Part shown: in pieces, positions 29,067-37,240 of the stretch
Position numbering within the stretch: position 1 is the first letter of the stretch
Layout of the letters: each line of letters starts with the position of its first letter
Assembly: GCF_900102545.1 (NCBI RefSeq)
Contig: NZ_FNBN01000011.1
Coordinates: forward strand, 18,603 to 82,602
Direction of reading: 5' to 3'
Length of the DNA: 64,000 nt
Origin: Chitinophaga filiformis
GTDB taxonomy: Bacteria; Bacteroidota; Bacteroidia; Chitinophagales; Chitinophagaceae
Notes under the pieces: generated by a model
Seen by the model: the letters and a program-made list of their open reading frames with translations, nothing else
Told to the model about the DNA's origin: nothing
Databases searched by the model: none
Made by a program: the position numbers and the translations under genes

Positions 29067-30992
29067 TTATGTCTCTTCTCTTTCATCTAAAACGAGCAAA
29101 CTCCAGCCCTGACCGTTTGCCTGTTTCAGTTCTTTCTTCCTTTCCTCCATCATTTTAGTGATACGGGTAGCATATGACCAGCAGGTACTCTGCCTGATTT
29201 CGAGAATTTCTGACAGTTTATGGGAGGAGATCCTGCCCTTGGTCGAGTACACCAGGAAAGTCAGGTAAAAGGCTTTATTGATCGGGATACGGATGTTCTG
29301 GTAAATGGTATAGGCTGTAGCCGATTCCTCATAACTACATTTACTGCATCGGCGGCTAAAGGGCTGATGACCAGGATAATAATGCTCGTTACCGCATTTC
29401 CGGCAACGGAAAGCATCTGTCCATTTCAGATCTGCCAGGAAGCGAAGGCAGCTTTCTTTATCGGGATAGATCTTGCTGAATTCTTCAAAATCAAGGGAAG
29501 TTGACAAGGCCCTTGCCCGCGTCACTTTCTCTACATTCGTCTGCAGCTGGCGGTTGTCCTGTTCCAGCAGGGCATTCATCCGTGATATCTCAGCCGCCTG
29601 GGCTTCCAACAGGGAGTTCGTCTTTGTCAGCACCTCATTCTGGGCAGCAATGACGTCGGCCTGTTCAGACAACTGCTTCGTACGCGCCTGCACCTGTGCT
29701 TCCAGTTCCCGGTTCTGACTGTCTTTCAGACGGGCGTTCTCCGTCATCTGCCGGATCATCTGGCGGTGCGCCTTATCCCTTTTCTTCTTCAGCAGGCGAA
29801 CCTTATCGCCGACGGCGAAGGATAAAAAGAACATTTCCAGGATGAAACAGAAACTCAGGCTGTAGTAGCTGACGATGCCGAAGTTCAGCCAGGTATATCC
29901 CAGCATAATGAAGAACTTCAGCATGAAGCCGACGAACAGAAAACTATACCCCAGCACAAAGAAACGGGCAGGCCGGTATCCTCTCAGCCAGATGTACATA
30001 CCGGTATAGAAGGCTACCGCCAGTGGGATCAGCTCTATAAACTTGTAATTGAACCAGTAAGGATTGATTAGTAAGCAGGCAAGGAAATAGCCGCAACGGG
30101 CTACAATTACCCCCATAATCAGTTTATTCAGCAAAGGCGCCCTGACATGTACAGCCAGCAGGCTACGGGTAAATAACAGGGCAAAAATGCTCATACTGAG
30201 CAAAGGCCAGGCAAAAGCGTACTGGTTCCAGCCGGGTGCATTGGGCCATAACCACTGATAAGCTATACCGTCTGTACACATCTCATAAAGCACTACGCTG
30301 AGATTGTATAACACATAATACAGGTATTGCCGCTGCCGCATGGCAATGAACATGATCAGGTTGTAGAAACTAAAAATGAAGATCATGCCGTAGAAGATCC
30401 CGAAAGAGAGGTATTCACTCAGGGCATAGGACACAAAACGGTCGATGGAGCGCAGCACAATGATCACATCTGCTGTCTGGGCGGAACTAATCCTGAAATA
30501 ATAGACGGCTTCATCGCTCCGGTCATTATCCAGCGACAATTCAAAGTTCTTATGATGGAACCAGCGCTGTGCAAAGGGATACTTGTCTCCTATCGGCTCC
30601 TTCCGGTACACACCTGCAGTATCGGGCAGGTAGGCATCTATTTCATCGATGGTCTGGTCAAAGAATTCGAGCAGGTAAAACCGGTGGGCCGCACGGTCAT
30701 GTTTGACCTTGATCCGGAACCATACCGGTGCTCCGAGGTGCTGGTTTTGTGGCGTACTAACGGGGCTCGAACGGAAACGCGCAGCAATGCTGTCACTCCT
30801 GACCTGGTCGAAGGTCAGGGTACCCTTCAGGTCTTCCAGGTACTCTATTTCATTGTAGGTGAAAATATGTTCCCGTAAGGTGCTATCTATCTGTACCGCC
30901 TCCTGTGCATAGGCGGAGGTTCCCGTCAGGCCTGCTATGAAGAGTAGCAGGAACAGGACAGTAAGCCACTTTCCCCCGTTGAAGTACTTCAT
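29067..30992 (-). CDS. 7TM-DISM receptor fused to an IS1595-type transposase DNA-binding domain
   Basis: A 641-residue membrane receptor. Signal peptide 1-30 (TSAYAQ), extracellular DISMED2-like beta domain about 40-182, seven membrane helices about 195-395, and a long coiled coil about 405-490. Such receptors normally end in a histidine kinase, a cyclase or a LytTR-type domain. Here residues 499-620 match the N-terminal part of IS1595-family transposases: a YPDKESCLRFL segment, a zinc ribbon with Cys 530, 533, 549 and 552, then RIPINKAFYL and GRISSHKLSEILEIRQSTCW. The DDE nuclease core is absent. The likely role is signal-dependent DNA or partner binding at the membrane. It starts directly after the stop of the radical SAM gene. 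Domain calls are from motif reading. Confidence 0.85.
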   Translation of the reverse strand: MKYFNGGKWLTVLFLLLFIAGLTGTSAYAQEAVQIDSTLREHIFTYNEIEYLEDLKGTLTFDQVRSDSIAARFRSSPVSTPQNQHLGAPVWFRIKVKHDRAAHRFYLLEFFDQTIDEIDAYLPDTAGVYRKEPIGDKYPFAQRWFHHKNFELSLDNDRSDEAVYYFRISSAQTADVIIVLRSIDRFVSYALSEYLSFGIFYGMIFIFSFYNLIMFIAMRQRQYLYYVLYNLSVVLYEMCTDGIAYQWLWPNAPGWNQYAFAWPLLSMSIFALLFTRSLLAVHVRAPLLNKLIMGVIVARCGYFLACLLINPYWFNYKFIELIPLAVAFYTGMYIWLRGYRPARFFVLGYSFLFVGFMLKFFIMLGYTWLNFGIVSYYSLSFCFILEMFFLSFAVGDKVRLLKKKRDKAHRQMIRQMTENARLKDSQNRELEAQVQARTKQLSEQADVIAAQNEVLTKTNSLLEAQAAEISRMNALLEQDNRQLQTNVEKVTRARALSTSLDFEEFSKIYPDKESCLRFLADLKWTDAFRCRKCGNEHYYPGHQPFSRRCSKCSYEESATAYTIYQNIRIPINKAFYLTFLVYSTKGRISSHKLSEILEIRQSTCWSYATRITKMMEERKKELKQANGQGWSLLVLDEREET

Positions 30993-33200
30993 TTACAATT
31001 TCAATAGTCCGAATTTGTACAGTGAATTTACCGGTTTATTGTCCCAGAACAACTCAAAATCTTCCAGCCCGGCTGCTGTATAGCTATCCATCACTTCTTT
31101 CAGGGTATAGGTCTTCTGGTTGCGGATAGATAGCTTATCCAGCATATCTGCCAGCCAGATCCCTTCCTCCTTATTCACGCTGATATTTGCCTTTTCCTTC
31201 CGGTTCTGGAAAGTCAGGGATGTCACTTCCCAGGAACTGCCTTTCTTTGTTTTAGTAATGGTTTGTACACCCGGCGTTTTACCCAGCCATACGATCTTGG
31301 CTGTCGGCTTGGCGGCGGTATACTGATCCTCCAGCAATGCTTTTTCTATATAGTCGGGTGCGATCTTCGTTTTGGGCACTTTGAACTCAAACCATTTCTG
31401 CAAAGGATCATCCAGGCAGATACCATGCATATAGTTCAGCAGGGACTTCTTCAGTCCATAAGCGAAAAGTTCATGCTCCGCACCAGTTTCATCGATGTGC
31501 ACGATGTCGTTATTGGCGAAAGTACCTACTGCATCGGTCTCTTTCCTCACGCTGAACATTTCAGGATTTAGTCCTACGGGACTATGGGCCGTCATCGTGA
31601 ACTGATGCCAGAAGGCTGACTGCAGAATCCCCGTTTTGAACATCTGGCGTACCATTTCCAGGGAGTCGATGGTTTCCTGGGCCGTCTGGGTCGGAAAACC
31701 GTACATCAGGTAAGCATGGACCATAATGCCCGCTTCTGTAAAGTTACGGTTCACCTGTGCCACCTGGGCAACGGTGATGCCTTTTTGTATCAGGGCCAGC
31801 AATCTGTCGGACGCTACTTCCAGTCCGCCGGAAACGGCAATACACCCGGAAGCTTTCAGCAGTATGCACAGGTCGCGGGTGAAGCTCTTTTCAAAGCGCA
31901 CGTTCGTCCACCAGCTGACGTTCAGCTTCCTTTTCAGGATCTCCAGCGCCAATGCCCGCATCAATGCAGGAGGTGCTGCTTCATCCACGAAGTGGAAACC
32001 GTTCTGACCAGTCTGGGCGATGATCTCTTCCATGCGGTCGCATAACAGCTGGGCAGCGATCGGCTCGTAGAGGCGGATATAATCCAGGGAGATATCACAG
32101 AAGGTACACTTACCCCAATAGCAGCCGTGGGCCATGGTCAGCTTATTCCAGCGTCCATCACTCCACATGCGGTGCATAGGATTTACCACCTCAATAGCGG
32201 AGATATAACTGTCCAGCAGGAAGTCGCTGTAGTCGGGCGTACCTACCTGGCTTTGCTTGTAATCTGTACAGGCCTTGTCATTCAGGTAAGTTACTTTATC
32301 ATCCACGATGGTAAAGGTGCGTTTCAGTTCATTGAGTTCCTTACGACCTTCCACGTGGGCTACCAGGTTTTCCAGCGGGGCTTCTCCGTCATCCAGCGCA
32401 ATGAAGTCATAGAATTCAAATACACGGGGATCGGAGACGGAACGCAGCTCTGTATTGGCAAAGCCGCCGCCCATGGCAATCTTCACTCCGGGATAATGGG
32501 CTTTGATCCATTGTCCGCAGCGGAGGGAGGCATATAAATTACCGGGAAAAGGCACAGAGATAGCCACCAGCTTAGGCTGAATGGCTGCCATATGCTTTTC
32601 CAGCAGCTCTATGAGTTTCTGGTCTATGAAAGTGTAGTCTGCCTGTAAAGCGGCATACAGTTCGTCGAAGCTATTGGCAGAACGACCGAGTTTTTCGGCG
32701 TAACGGCTGAAGCCGAAATGTTCGTCCACGCATTCCATGATGAGGTCAGACAGGTCTTCCAGGTACATGGTAGCCAGGTGTTTGGCTTTGTCCTGGGTAC
32801 CCATGGAGCCAAAGGCCCAATCCAGGTCTTCCAGCTGGGCAAAACGGCTGGCTTCCGGCAGGAAATCCCGTTTACAGATGCGGTGGGCGACGGTAGGGTT
32901 CTTTCCCTGGAGGAAGAGGATGACATCGTCAATGGTTTCTATGTAATCGTCCTGCAGGGCGATGATGCGGGTGATGTTGTCTGAATGTTCTGCCGGCTGG
33001 CTATTGATCAGGTTAAACAATTCCTGCAGCCCTTGTTTGCGGAACAGGGCCAGGGTTACCTCTATGCCGAGGTCGGCCTGGAAGGAGGTAATTCCTTTGG
33101 TATTTAAAAAGCCTTTCAGGTAAGCTGTTGCCGGGTAAGGCGTGTTCAGCTGAGTGAAAGGCGGTGTAATCAGGAAAACAGAAGCACCCAAATCATTCAA
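30993..33200 (-). CDS. B12-binding-type radical SAM protein
   Basis: A 735-residue protein. The N-terminus (SVFLITPPFTQLNTPYPATAYLKGFL) and the segment with AISVPFPGNLYASL and GGGFANTEL have the Rossmann pattern of the cobalamin-binding domain of B12-radical SAM enzymes; the usual DxHxxG cobalamin motif is not obvious. The radical SAM cluster is HGCYWGKCTFC with Cys 360, 364 and 367. Later segments (GGLEVASDRLLALIQKGI, MVHAYLMYGFPTQT) are typical of the barrel. The reaction is unknown. The frame opens with TTG at 33200; no in-frame ATG exists between it and the upstream stop, and a hairpin covers it. It abuts the receptor gene with no gap, so the two are one transcript. Confidence 0.85.
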   Translation of the reverse strand: MNDLGASVFLITPPFTQLNTPYPATAYLKGFLNTKGITSFQADLGIEVTLALFRKQGLQELFNLINSQPAEHSDNITRIIALQDDYIETIDDVILFLQGKNPTVAHRICKRDFLPEASRFAQLEDLDWAFGSMGTQDKAKHLATMYLEDLSDLIMECVDEHFGFSRYAEKLGRSANSFDELYAALQADYTFIDQKLIELLEKHMAAIQPKLVAISVPFPGNLYASLRCGQWIKAHYPGVKIAMGGGFANTELRSVSDPRVFEFYDFIALDDGEAPLENLVAHVEGRKELNELKRTFTIVDDKVTYLNDKACTDYKQSQVGTPDYSDFLLDSYISAIEVVNPMHRMWSDGRWNKLTMAHGCYWGKCTFCDISLDYIRLYEPIAAQLLCDRMEEIIAQTGQNGFHFVDEAAPPALMRALALEILKRKLNVSWWTNVRFEKSFTRDLCILLKASGCIAVSGGLEVASDRLLALIQKGITVAQVAQVNRNFTEAGIMVHAYLMYGFPTQTAQETIDSLEMVRQMFKTGILQSAFWHQFTMTAHSPVGLNPEMFSVRKETDAVGTFANNDIVHIDETGAEHELFAYGLKKSLLNYMHGICLDDPLQKWFEFKVPKTKIAPDYIEKALLEDQYTAAKPTAKIVWLGKTPGVQTITKTKKGSSWEVTSLTFQNRKEKANISVNKEEGIWLADMLDKLSIRNQKTYTLKEVMDSYTAAGLEDFELFWDNKPVNSLYKFGLLKL

Positions 33201-33209
33201 TTTGGGTGC
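33184..33209 (-). promoter_or_regulatory. Hairpin covering the TTG start of the radical SAM gene
   Basis: GCACCCAAAT at 33184-33193 pairs perfectly with ATTTGGGTGC at 33200-33209 across a 6-base loop. In the mRNA the UUG start begins at the last paired base and runs into the loop. The loop also holds an AUG that opens an 8-codon frame out of phase with the gene. This can limit translation. Confidence 0.55.
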
Positions 33210-33300
33210 AAATTATTAATAAATAACGGAAATCCCCGGCGTGGTGACGTTTCAACCGGGGGGTGAAACCATTCCGGTCCGGAATGCGTCTGTATTGGCA

Positions 33301-33328
33301 CCCGGGGTTGGCCCCCAGCTACAAACAT
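33301..33328 (+). repeat. Dispersed REP-like repeat copy
   Basis: CCCGGGGTTGGCCCCCAGCTACAAACAT matches the core seen at 13, 36517, 42956 and 62680. Just before it, CATTCCGG/CCGGAATG near 33270-33286 forms a perfect small palindrome. Confidence 0.6.
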
Positions 33329-33388
33329 CAGATATAAGATAACCGGGTTTCTATTGGATAAAGTTTCGATTAGTCTTGCATGAGACCT

Positions 33389-33454
33389 GCATATGACTTG
33401 CATCATCTTCCGATCATCTTCCGATTTGATCGGAAGATGATGCAAGTCATATGC
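33389..33454. repeat. Perfect 26-bp inverted repeat
   Basis: The 26 bases at 33389-33414, starting GCATATGACTTGC, are the exact reverse complement of 33429-33454, with a 14-base loop that repeats the motif CTTCCGAT. It lies about 190 bases upstream of the radical SAM start. There is no T-run, so it is not a normal terminator. Confidence 0.9.
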
Positions 33455-33533
33455 AACTTTGATGCTGCTTATATACCGCAAATATGAATCCTTATACAGC
33501 CTGATAGGTGGGCCAAAAATGGTCCACGACACC

Positions 33534-33577
33534 ATGCCTTTGACATGCCTTTGATATGCCTTTAATATGCCTTTGGG
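33534..33577 (+). repeat. 11-bp tandem repeat, four units
   Basis: ATGCCTTTGAC, ATGCCTTTGAT, ATGCCTTTAAT and ATGCCTTTGGG follow one another with an exact 11-base period, about one helical turn. Confidence 0.85.
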
Positions 33578-33626
33578 GCGGACCTGTGACAATTCCGGAC
33601 CGGATTATCCATAGTACCAATAGCGT

Positions 33627-33773
33627 GCGACTATAGTAGGACTATAGTGCGGTTCTATATCTCCAGGCTCTCTAGTCCTACATTATGCCTACCGTTCTAT
33701 ACCGATGGCTATAGAACAGTGCCTTTAATGCTATAGTAGAGAGCCTCTAGGTATAGCACTCCACTATAGTCGC
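33627..33773. repeat. Nested palindromic block rich in CTATAG
   Basis: GCGACTATAGT at 33627-33637 is the exact reverse complement of 33763-33773. Inside, AGGCTCTCTA pairs with TAGAGAGCCT, and GTTCTATA/TATAGAAC forms a central hairpin. The sequence CTATAG or a one-base variant occurs at least six times. It has the look of one long folded element of about 150 bases with no coding capacity. Confidence 0.75.
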
Positions 33774-33878
33774 AGTGAATAGGTACACAATAGGTACCGA
33801 ATATATGCACTTCCCCAGGGCGACAACCTAATCCACGATTCCCCTTTTACAGGGTATTCTTAACTGACAAACGGGTAA

Positions 33879-34478
33879 TCAGGCCGCTTTATATTCCTCC
33901 AGGTATTGTTTCAACTCATTGATCTGCCGGGTATGCCGACGGGCGATCAGCCAGATCATGGCAAGGGCAAAGGCAAGGGACAACAAAAACAGACCAAGCA
34001 TCTGCGGGGTAAATAATCCTTCCAGGCCCTTTCCATAAAAGAAGCGACCAACAGTAAACAGTGCAATGTAGAACACGACACAGAAAATGATCTCTATCCG
34101 GCGGCTTTTTTCCAGTACATGCAGCAATTGCGTCATTCGGGTTTCCAGGAAGTCACTTAATGTCAGGTGTAACACCGTTCTGAACTTCAGCCAGTAAAAC
34201 GCAATGAGGAGTACGTAAAAGAACATACATTTGGCGAAGCCGTAGGCAGATCCCGGGTAGGTAAATCCATCCGATATAACAGAAAATACCAGTATCATCA
34301 ATAGCATGCTGACCAGCATCATGGTGATGATCTTCTCGTATTTCCGTTTCATCACAGATACGAGATCAGTTGTTTTATGGTTTAGCAGTTGTTCTATGAC
34401 CGCTGGGTCTTTATGTTGCAGGCCGGTAAGCCTGTCATTTTCCTGCTGCCATTTATTTTTAAAATCATCCAGTTCCAT
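33879..34478 (-). CDS. Small membrane protein paired with the ECF sigma factor
   Basis: A 199-residue protein with a soluble N-terminus of about 45 residues (DDFKNKWQQENDRL) and four membrane segments around 50-70, 83-98, 130-150 and 160-180. The last 20 residues are charged and helical. This two-gene order, sigma factor then small membrane protein, recurs in Bacteroidota. It could be a membrane partner of the sigma factor, but it lacks the zinc or FecR-type features of known anti-sigma proteins. The start codon region is itself the last unit of the tandem repeat array upstream. Confidence 0.7.
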   Translation of the reverse strand: MELDDFKNKWQQENDRLTGLQHKDPAVIEQLLNHKTTDLVSVMKRKYEKIITMMLVSMLLMILVFSVISDGFTYPGSAYGFAKCMFFYVLLIAFYWLKFRTVLHLTLSDFLETRMTQLLHVLEKSRRIEIIFCVVFYIALFTVGRFFYGKGLEGLFTPQMLGLFLLSLAFALAMIWLIARRHTRQINELKQYLEEYKAA

Positions 34479-34858
34479 AATAATCAGGTTTGTAACAGTT
34501 CTTAATTGTTTTTAAAATCATCCGGTTCCGATGTTCAGGGGAGAATAGCTTCTTCGATCGTTTCTCCAAATCACCCGGTTCCGATGTTCAGGGGGAATAG
34601 CTTCTTCGATCGTTTCTCCAAATCACCCGGTTCTGACGTTCAGCGAGGAATAGCTTCTTCGATCGTTTTAGAATCACCCGGTTCTGACGTTCAGGGGGAA
34701 TAGCTTCTTCGATCGTTTCTCCAAATCACCCGGTTCTGACGTTCAGTGAGGAATAGCTTCTTCGATCGTTTTAGAATCACCCGGTTCTGATAATCAGGGG
34801 TGTAATAGCTTTTTCGATCGTTTTTCCAAATCACCGATTCTGATAATCAGGGCTGCAG
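34463..34858 (-). repeat. Tandem array of eight 51-54-bp units seeded on a start codon
   Basis: The marker AATCA recurs at 34463, 34516, 34569, 34621, 34672, 34724, 34775 and 34829. Units share CCGGTTCTGACGTTCAGG and TAGCTTCTTCGATCG. The first unit is the 5' end of the membrane-protein gene and the last overlaps the stop of the sigma gene. On the minus strand each unit resembles the gene start but has CAG where the gene has ATG. Periods of 51 to 54 break any long reading frame, so the array is not coding. Confidence 0.9.
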
Positions 34859-35329
34859 TATCTCTTTCAATCTCTTCTTTATCCTGTTGATCTTCACGCC
34901 TACATTGGAGACACTCAATCCCAGTATTTCTGCGATTTCGCTGTAAGGTTTATCATCCAGGTAAAGTAGCAACAGCGATTTATCAAACTTATTCAACGTG
35001 CTGATGGCCTGTTGCAATTCCGGAGCATATTGCAGATCCATTCGTTGTGGTGGTGGTTCTGCATAATTGTCCTGGTCAAAACCCAGCGGACGGAAAACAG
35101 GCCTTGTCCTGCTTCTTCTGAAGCCGGTGATTGCGGTATTCAGCGAGATGCGGTACAACCATGTACTGACTTTAGACTGCCGGTTAAAGCGCGGCCAGGC
35201 CTTCCATAGTTGCAGCACGATCTCCTGGAACAGGTCTTCCGCATCGGCTTGTTCTGTGCAATACATGCGACAGACCTTGCCGATAATGCCCTGATGTTCG
35301 TTGATTGTTTGTAGAAACTCTTTTTCCAA
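34847..35329 (-). CDS. ECF-type RNA polymerase sigma factor
   Basis: A 160-residue sigma-70 family factor. Region 2 is seen in YCTEQADAEDLFQEIVLQLWKAWPRF, with STWLYRISLNTAITGFRR, and region 4 in LLLLYLDDKPYSEIAEILGLSVSNVGVKINRIKKRLKE, ending in the region 4 recognition helix. No anti-sigma factor of known type lies next to it; the membrane protein downstream is the only partner candidate. The start ATG is at 35329 and the upstream 180 bases have no clear primary-sigma promoter, so the gene may control itself. Confidence 0.92.
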   Translation of the reverse strand: MEKEFLQTINEHQGIIGKVCRMYCTEQADAEDLFQEIVLQLWKAWPRFNRQSKVSTWLYRISLNTAITGFRRSRTRPVFRPLGFDQDNYAEPPPQRMDLQYAPELQQAISTLNKFDKSLLLLYLDDKPYSEIAEILGLSVSNVGVKINRIKKRLKEILQP

Positions 35330-35490
35330 GGTGTGCGCTTTATATGATTAGTCGCTACAAGGCCTGAGAAATTACACGCATTCTAATAATCGGTAAAATT
35401 TCCCGGATCAGCGAATACTTCCCGGGTATTTCCGCCGGAAATACCTGTTGTTGTAGATGGCCATACAATGAATACCCACGCCGGCCAACA

Positions 35491-35525
35491 TTTGCCATTT
35501 AGCAAATAACATTTGAATATCTTTG
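35491..35525 (+). promoter_or_regulatory. Promoter candidate for the SH3-domain protein gene
   Basis: TTTG at 35491-35494 and TATCTTTG at 35518-35525, spaced 23 bases (a little wider than usual), with the ATG 17 bases after the second box. Confidence 0.5.
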
Positions 35526-35542
35526 TGAGTGAAAATATACCT

Positions 35543-36382
35543 ATGAAACAGTTTTTCCTATCTATACTGCTGCTGGCAGCTATCCCGGCGGCGGCGCAAT
35601 TGAGCGGTAATATTGAGTATAACCTCTGGAGAGTGCAACAAGGCGATACCATCACCATCTTTTCCGATAAGGCATATATCAGGCAATCCCCTTCTTCACA
35701 GGCCCCTATTGTAGATTCATTCACCACCGGCAATACCGTTATAGCGGCTAAACTGACTGAAACTGAACTTACACTGAAGGGGATGACAGCTCCGTGGTGG
35801 CAGGTACGTTATAAAGCAGGCGGTAAACAAAAAGAAGGTTATCTCTGGCTGGGACTGGCCGCCCTCGGACAATACAAAAAGGACAGTGTACAGCTGTTAT
35901 ATGGTATCGAAAAAGTAATCCCGGGCGCTGCCAAAGGAGATGATCCTAAATATGTTGTGGTGCTGAAGGCGATGAGTACGACTCACCACCTGCTCGATAA
36001 GAAAGAGCTGATCGTTACCGGCGGACAATTTGCCATTTCAGCTGAAGGAAAACTGCTGGGCAGCATGGGACTCGATAAGTTAACTGCCATCCTGCGTTTA
36101 TGTTTCAGCGGTGAAGCCTGTGGAATACCTACTGATTACTATTATTATGGCTGGACCGGCAATAAATTCCTGCCACTGCCTCAGAAGTCGAGCATGTTTG
36201 ATGCGGGCGCTATCAGCCATGATGAAGTGTTACTGTTTCCTAAAGAGCCCGGCGGACAGGCAGGAAAGATCATTAAAGTGATTAAGGATGAGGAGTTTGG
36301 CGAAGATGGCGAGAAGGTGGTGAAGACAACGACGAACCGTGAGGTGTTTGTGTGGGATGGGGCTAAAGCAACAAAGAAATAA
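35543..36382 (+). CDS. Secreted SH3-like domain protein
   Basis: A 279-residue exported protein. I use the ATG at 35543, which opens the signal peptide MKQFFLSILLLAAIPAAAQ; the frame runs 30 bases further upstream but into the promoter box. Residues 35-110 look like a bacterial SH3 domain (DKAYIRQSPSSQAPIVDSF, then WWQVRYKAGGKQKEGYLWLG). The remaining 170 residues form a beta-rich domain I do not recognise. Such proteins usually bind the cell wall or act in the envelope. It stands alone, between the sigma factor and an intergenic repeat. Confidence 0.7.
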   Translation: MKQFFLSILLLAAIPAAAQLSGNIEYNLWRVQQGDTITIFSDKAYIRQSPSSQAPIVDSFTTGNTVIAAKLTETELTLKGMTAPWWQVRYKAGGKQKEGYLWLGLAALGQYKKDSVQLLYGIEKVIPGAAKGDDPKYVVVLKAMSTTHHLLDKKELIVTGGQFAISAEGKLLGSMGLDKLTAILRLCFSGEACGIPTDYYYYGWTGNKFLPLPQKSSMFDAGAISHDEVLLFPKEPGGQAGKIIKVIKDEEFGEDGEKVVKTTTNREVFVWDGAKATKK

Positions 36383-36516
36383 TGAATTTGTAACCGGGGA
36401 AACACCGTGCCATTCAGGGAGGTATCATCGTTCCCGGTTATCACCATACCCAGGGGATTATCACCCCGGTTGTTACCATACACGGGATTATCATCATATC
36501 CCGTGGTGGCACCATA

Positions 36517-36575
36517 CCCGGGGTTGCCCCCGGGCTACAAACAACTGGACTCCCGGCAGAGTCCTGTTATGTTTT
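36517..36575 (+). repeat. Dispersed REP-like repeat copy
   Basis: CCCGGGGTTGCCCCCGGG, then CTACAAACA and GGACTCC...GAGTCC. The preceding 120 bases (from about 36393) hold decayed relatives of GGTTATCACC and GGGATTATCA. The whole 36383-36689 gap carries no gene. Confidence 0.7.
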
Positions 36576-36689
36576 GTTGATGACGTTTGTAACCTCGTAC
36601 TTTGCCCATTAAGACTTTTTAGCGGAGTCCTATTGCATTTTATTGATACGTTGTTACAATGAAGGTAATTCGTAAATTCAGGTAAAAAA

Positions 36690-37151
36690 ATGCGACTCTT
36701 TTCCTGCATAACCTTGTTTCTTGTTCTCCCACTTTTATTTGGGACTGCCAACGCCCAGACTACTACCGATTCAGTAAAGGCTGCAGTTAACAGCCTCTTT
36801 ACTGCCATGCGAAATGCGGACAGTTCAGCATTGATAAAATGCTTTGCGCCCGGTGCCGTGCTACAAACTGTTGTTAAAGACAAGCAGGGCGTTGTGAGTG
36901 TACGTTCTGAAGCTATCAGCGGCTTTGCTTCCAGCATTGGACAGCTGCCAAAGGAGGCGGCTGATGAACGTATCACCTTTGATGTTGTAAAAGTAGACGG
37001 AGATCTTGCTATTGCCTGGACGCCGTATAATTTCTATTTCCAGCAGCAGCTTTTGCATTGTGGGGTTAATTCATTTCAACTGGTGAGACTGGCTGAGGGA
37101 TGGAAGATTCAGTATATCATTGACACCCGCCGGAAGAACGGATGTCAATGA
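36690..37151 (+). CDS. Secreted NTF2-like (SnoaL/DUF4440-type) protein
   Basis: A 153-residue protein with a signal peptide ending at residue 23 (GTANAQ) and one NTF2-like cone domain: AVNSLFTAMRNADSSALIKCFAPGAVLQTV, the DEAIAW-like segment GDLAIAWTPYNFYF and the closing VRLAEGWKIQYIIDTR. These small domains bind ligands or catalyse simple reactions; exported versions in Bacteroidota are mostly uncharacterised. Single gene. Confidence 0.75.
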   Translation: MRLFSCITLFLVLPLLFGTANAQTTTDSVKAAVNSLFTAMRNADSSALIKCFAPGAVLQTVVKDKQGVVSVRSEAISGFASSIGQLPKEAADERITFDVVKVDGDLAIAWTPYNFYFQQQLLHCGVNSFQLVRLAEGWKIQYIIDTRRKNGCQ

Positions 37152-37240
37152 TAAGTATTTCGCTAAACGCAATCTATACTTTGGAGGGACATACCTACCA
37201 GTCATTTACAGTATGAAGCCCCGGGACTACAGGGACAAGA

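Noticed and set aside
29067..30992. Insertion sequence of the IS1595 type
   Set aside because: Only the zinc-ribbon and HTH part is present, fused in frame to a receptor; there is no nuclease core and no terminal inverted repeats were found at the gene ends.
30993..33200. ATG at 33196 as the start of the radical SAM gene
   Set aside because: That ATG is out of phase with the long frame and stops after eight codons; TTG at 33200 is in phase.
33389..33454. Intrinsic terminator
   Set aside because: No T-run follows either arm and no gene ends just before it.
33197..33592. Open frame upstream of the radical SAM gene
   Set aside because: It covers the hairpin, REP-like repeat and 11-bp repeat; the translation is repeat-derived and has no domain.
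34506..34703. Open frame in the 51-54-bp array on the plus strand
   Set aside because: It only follows the repeat units; unit lengths are not multiples of three, so no conserved protein can result.
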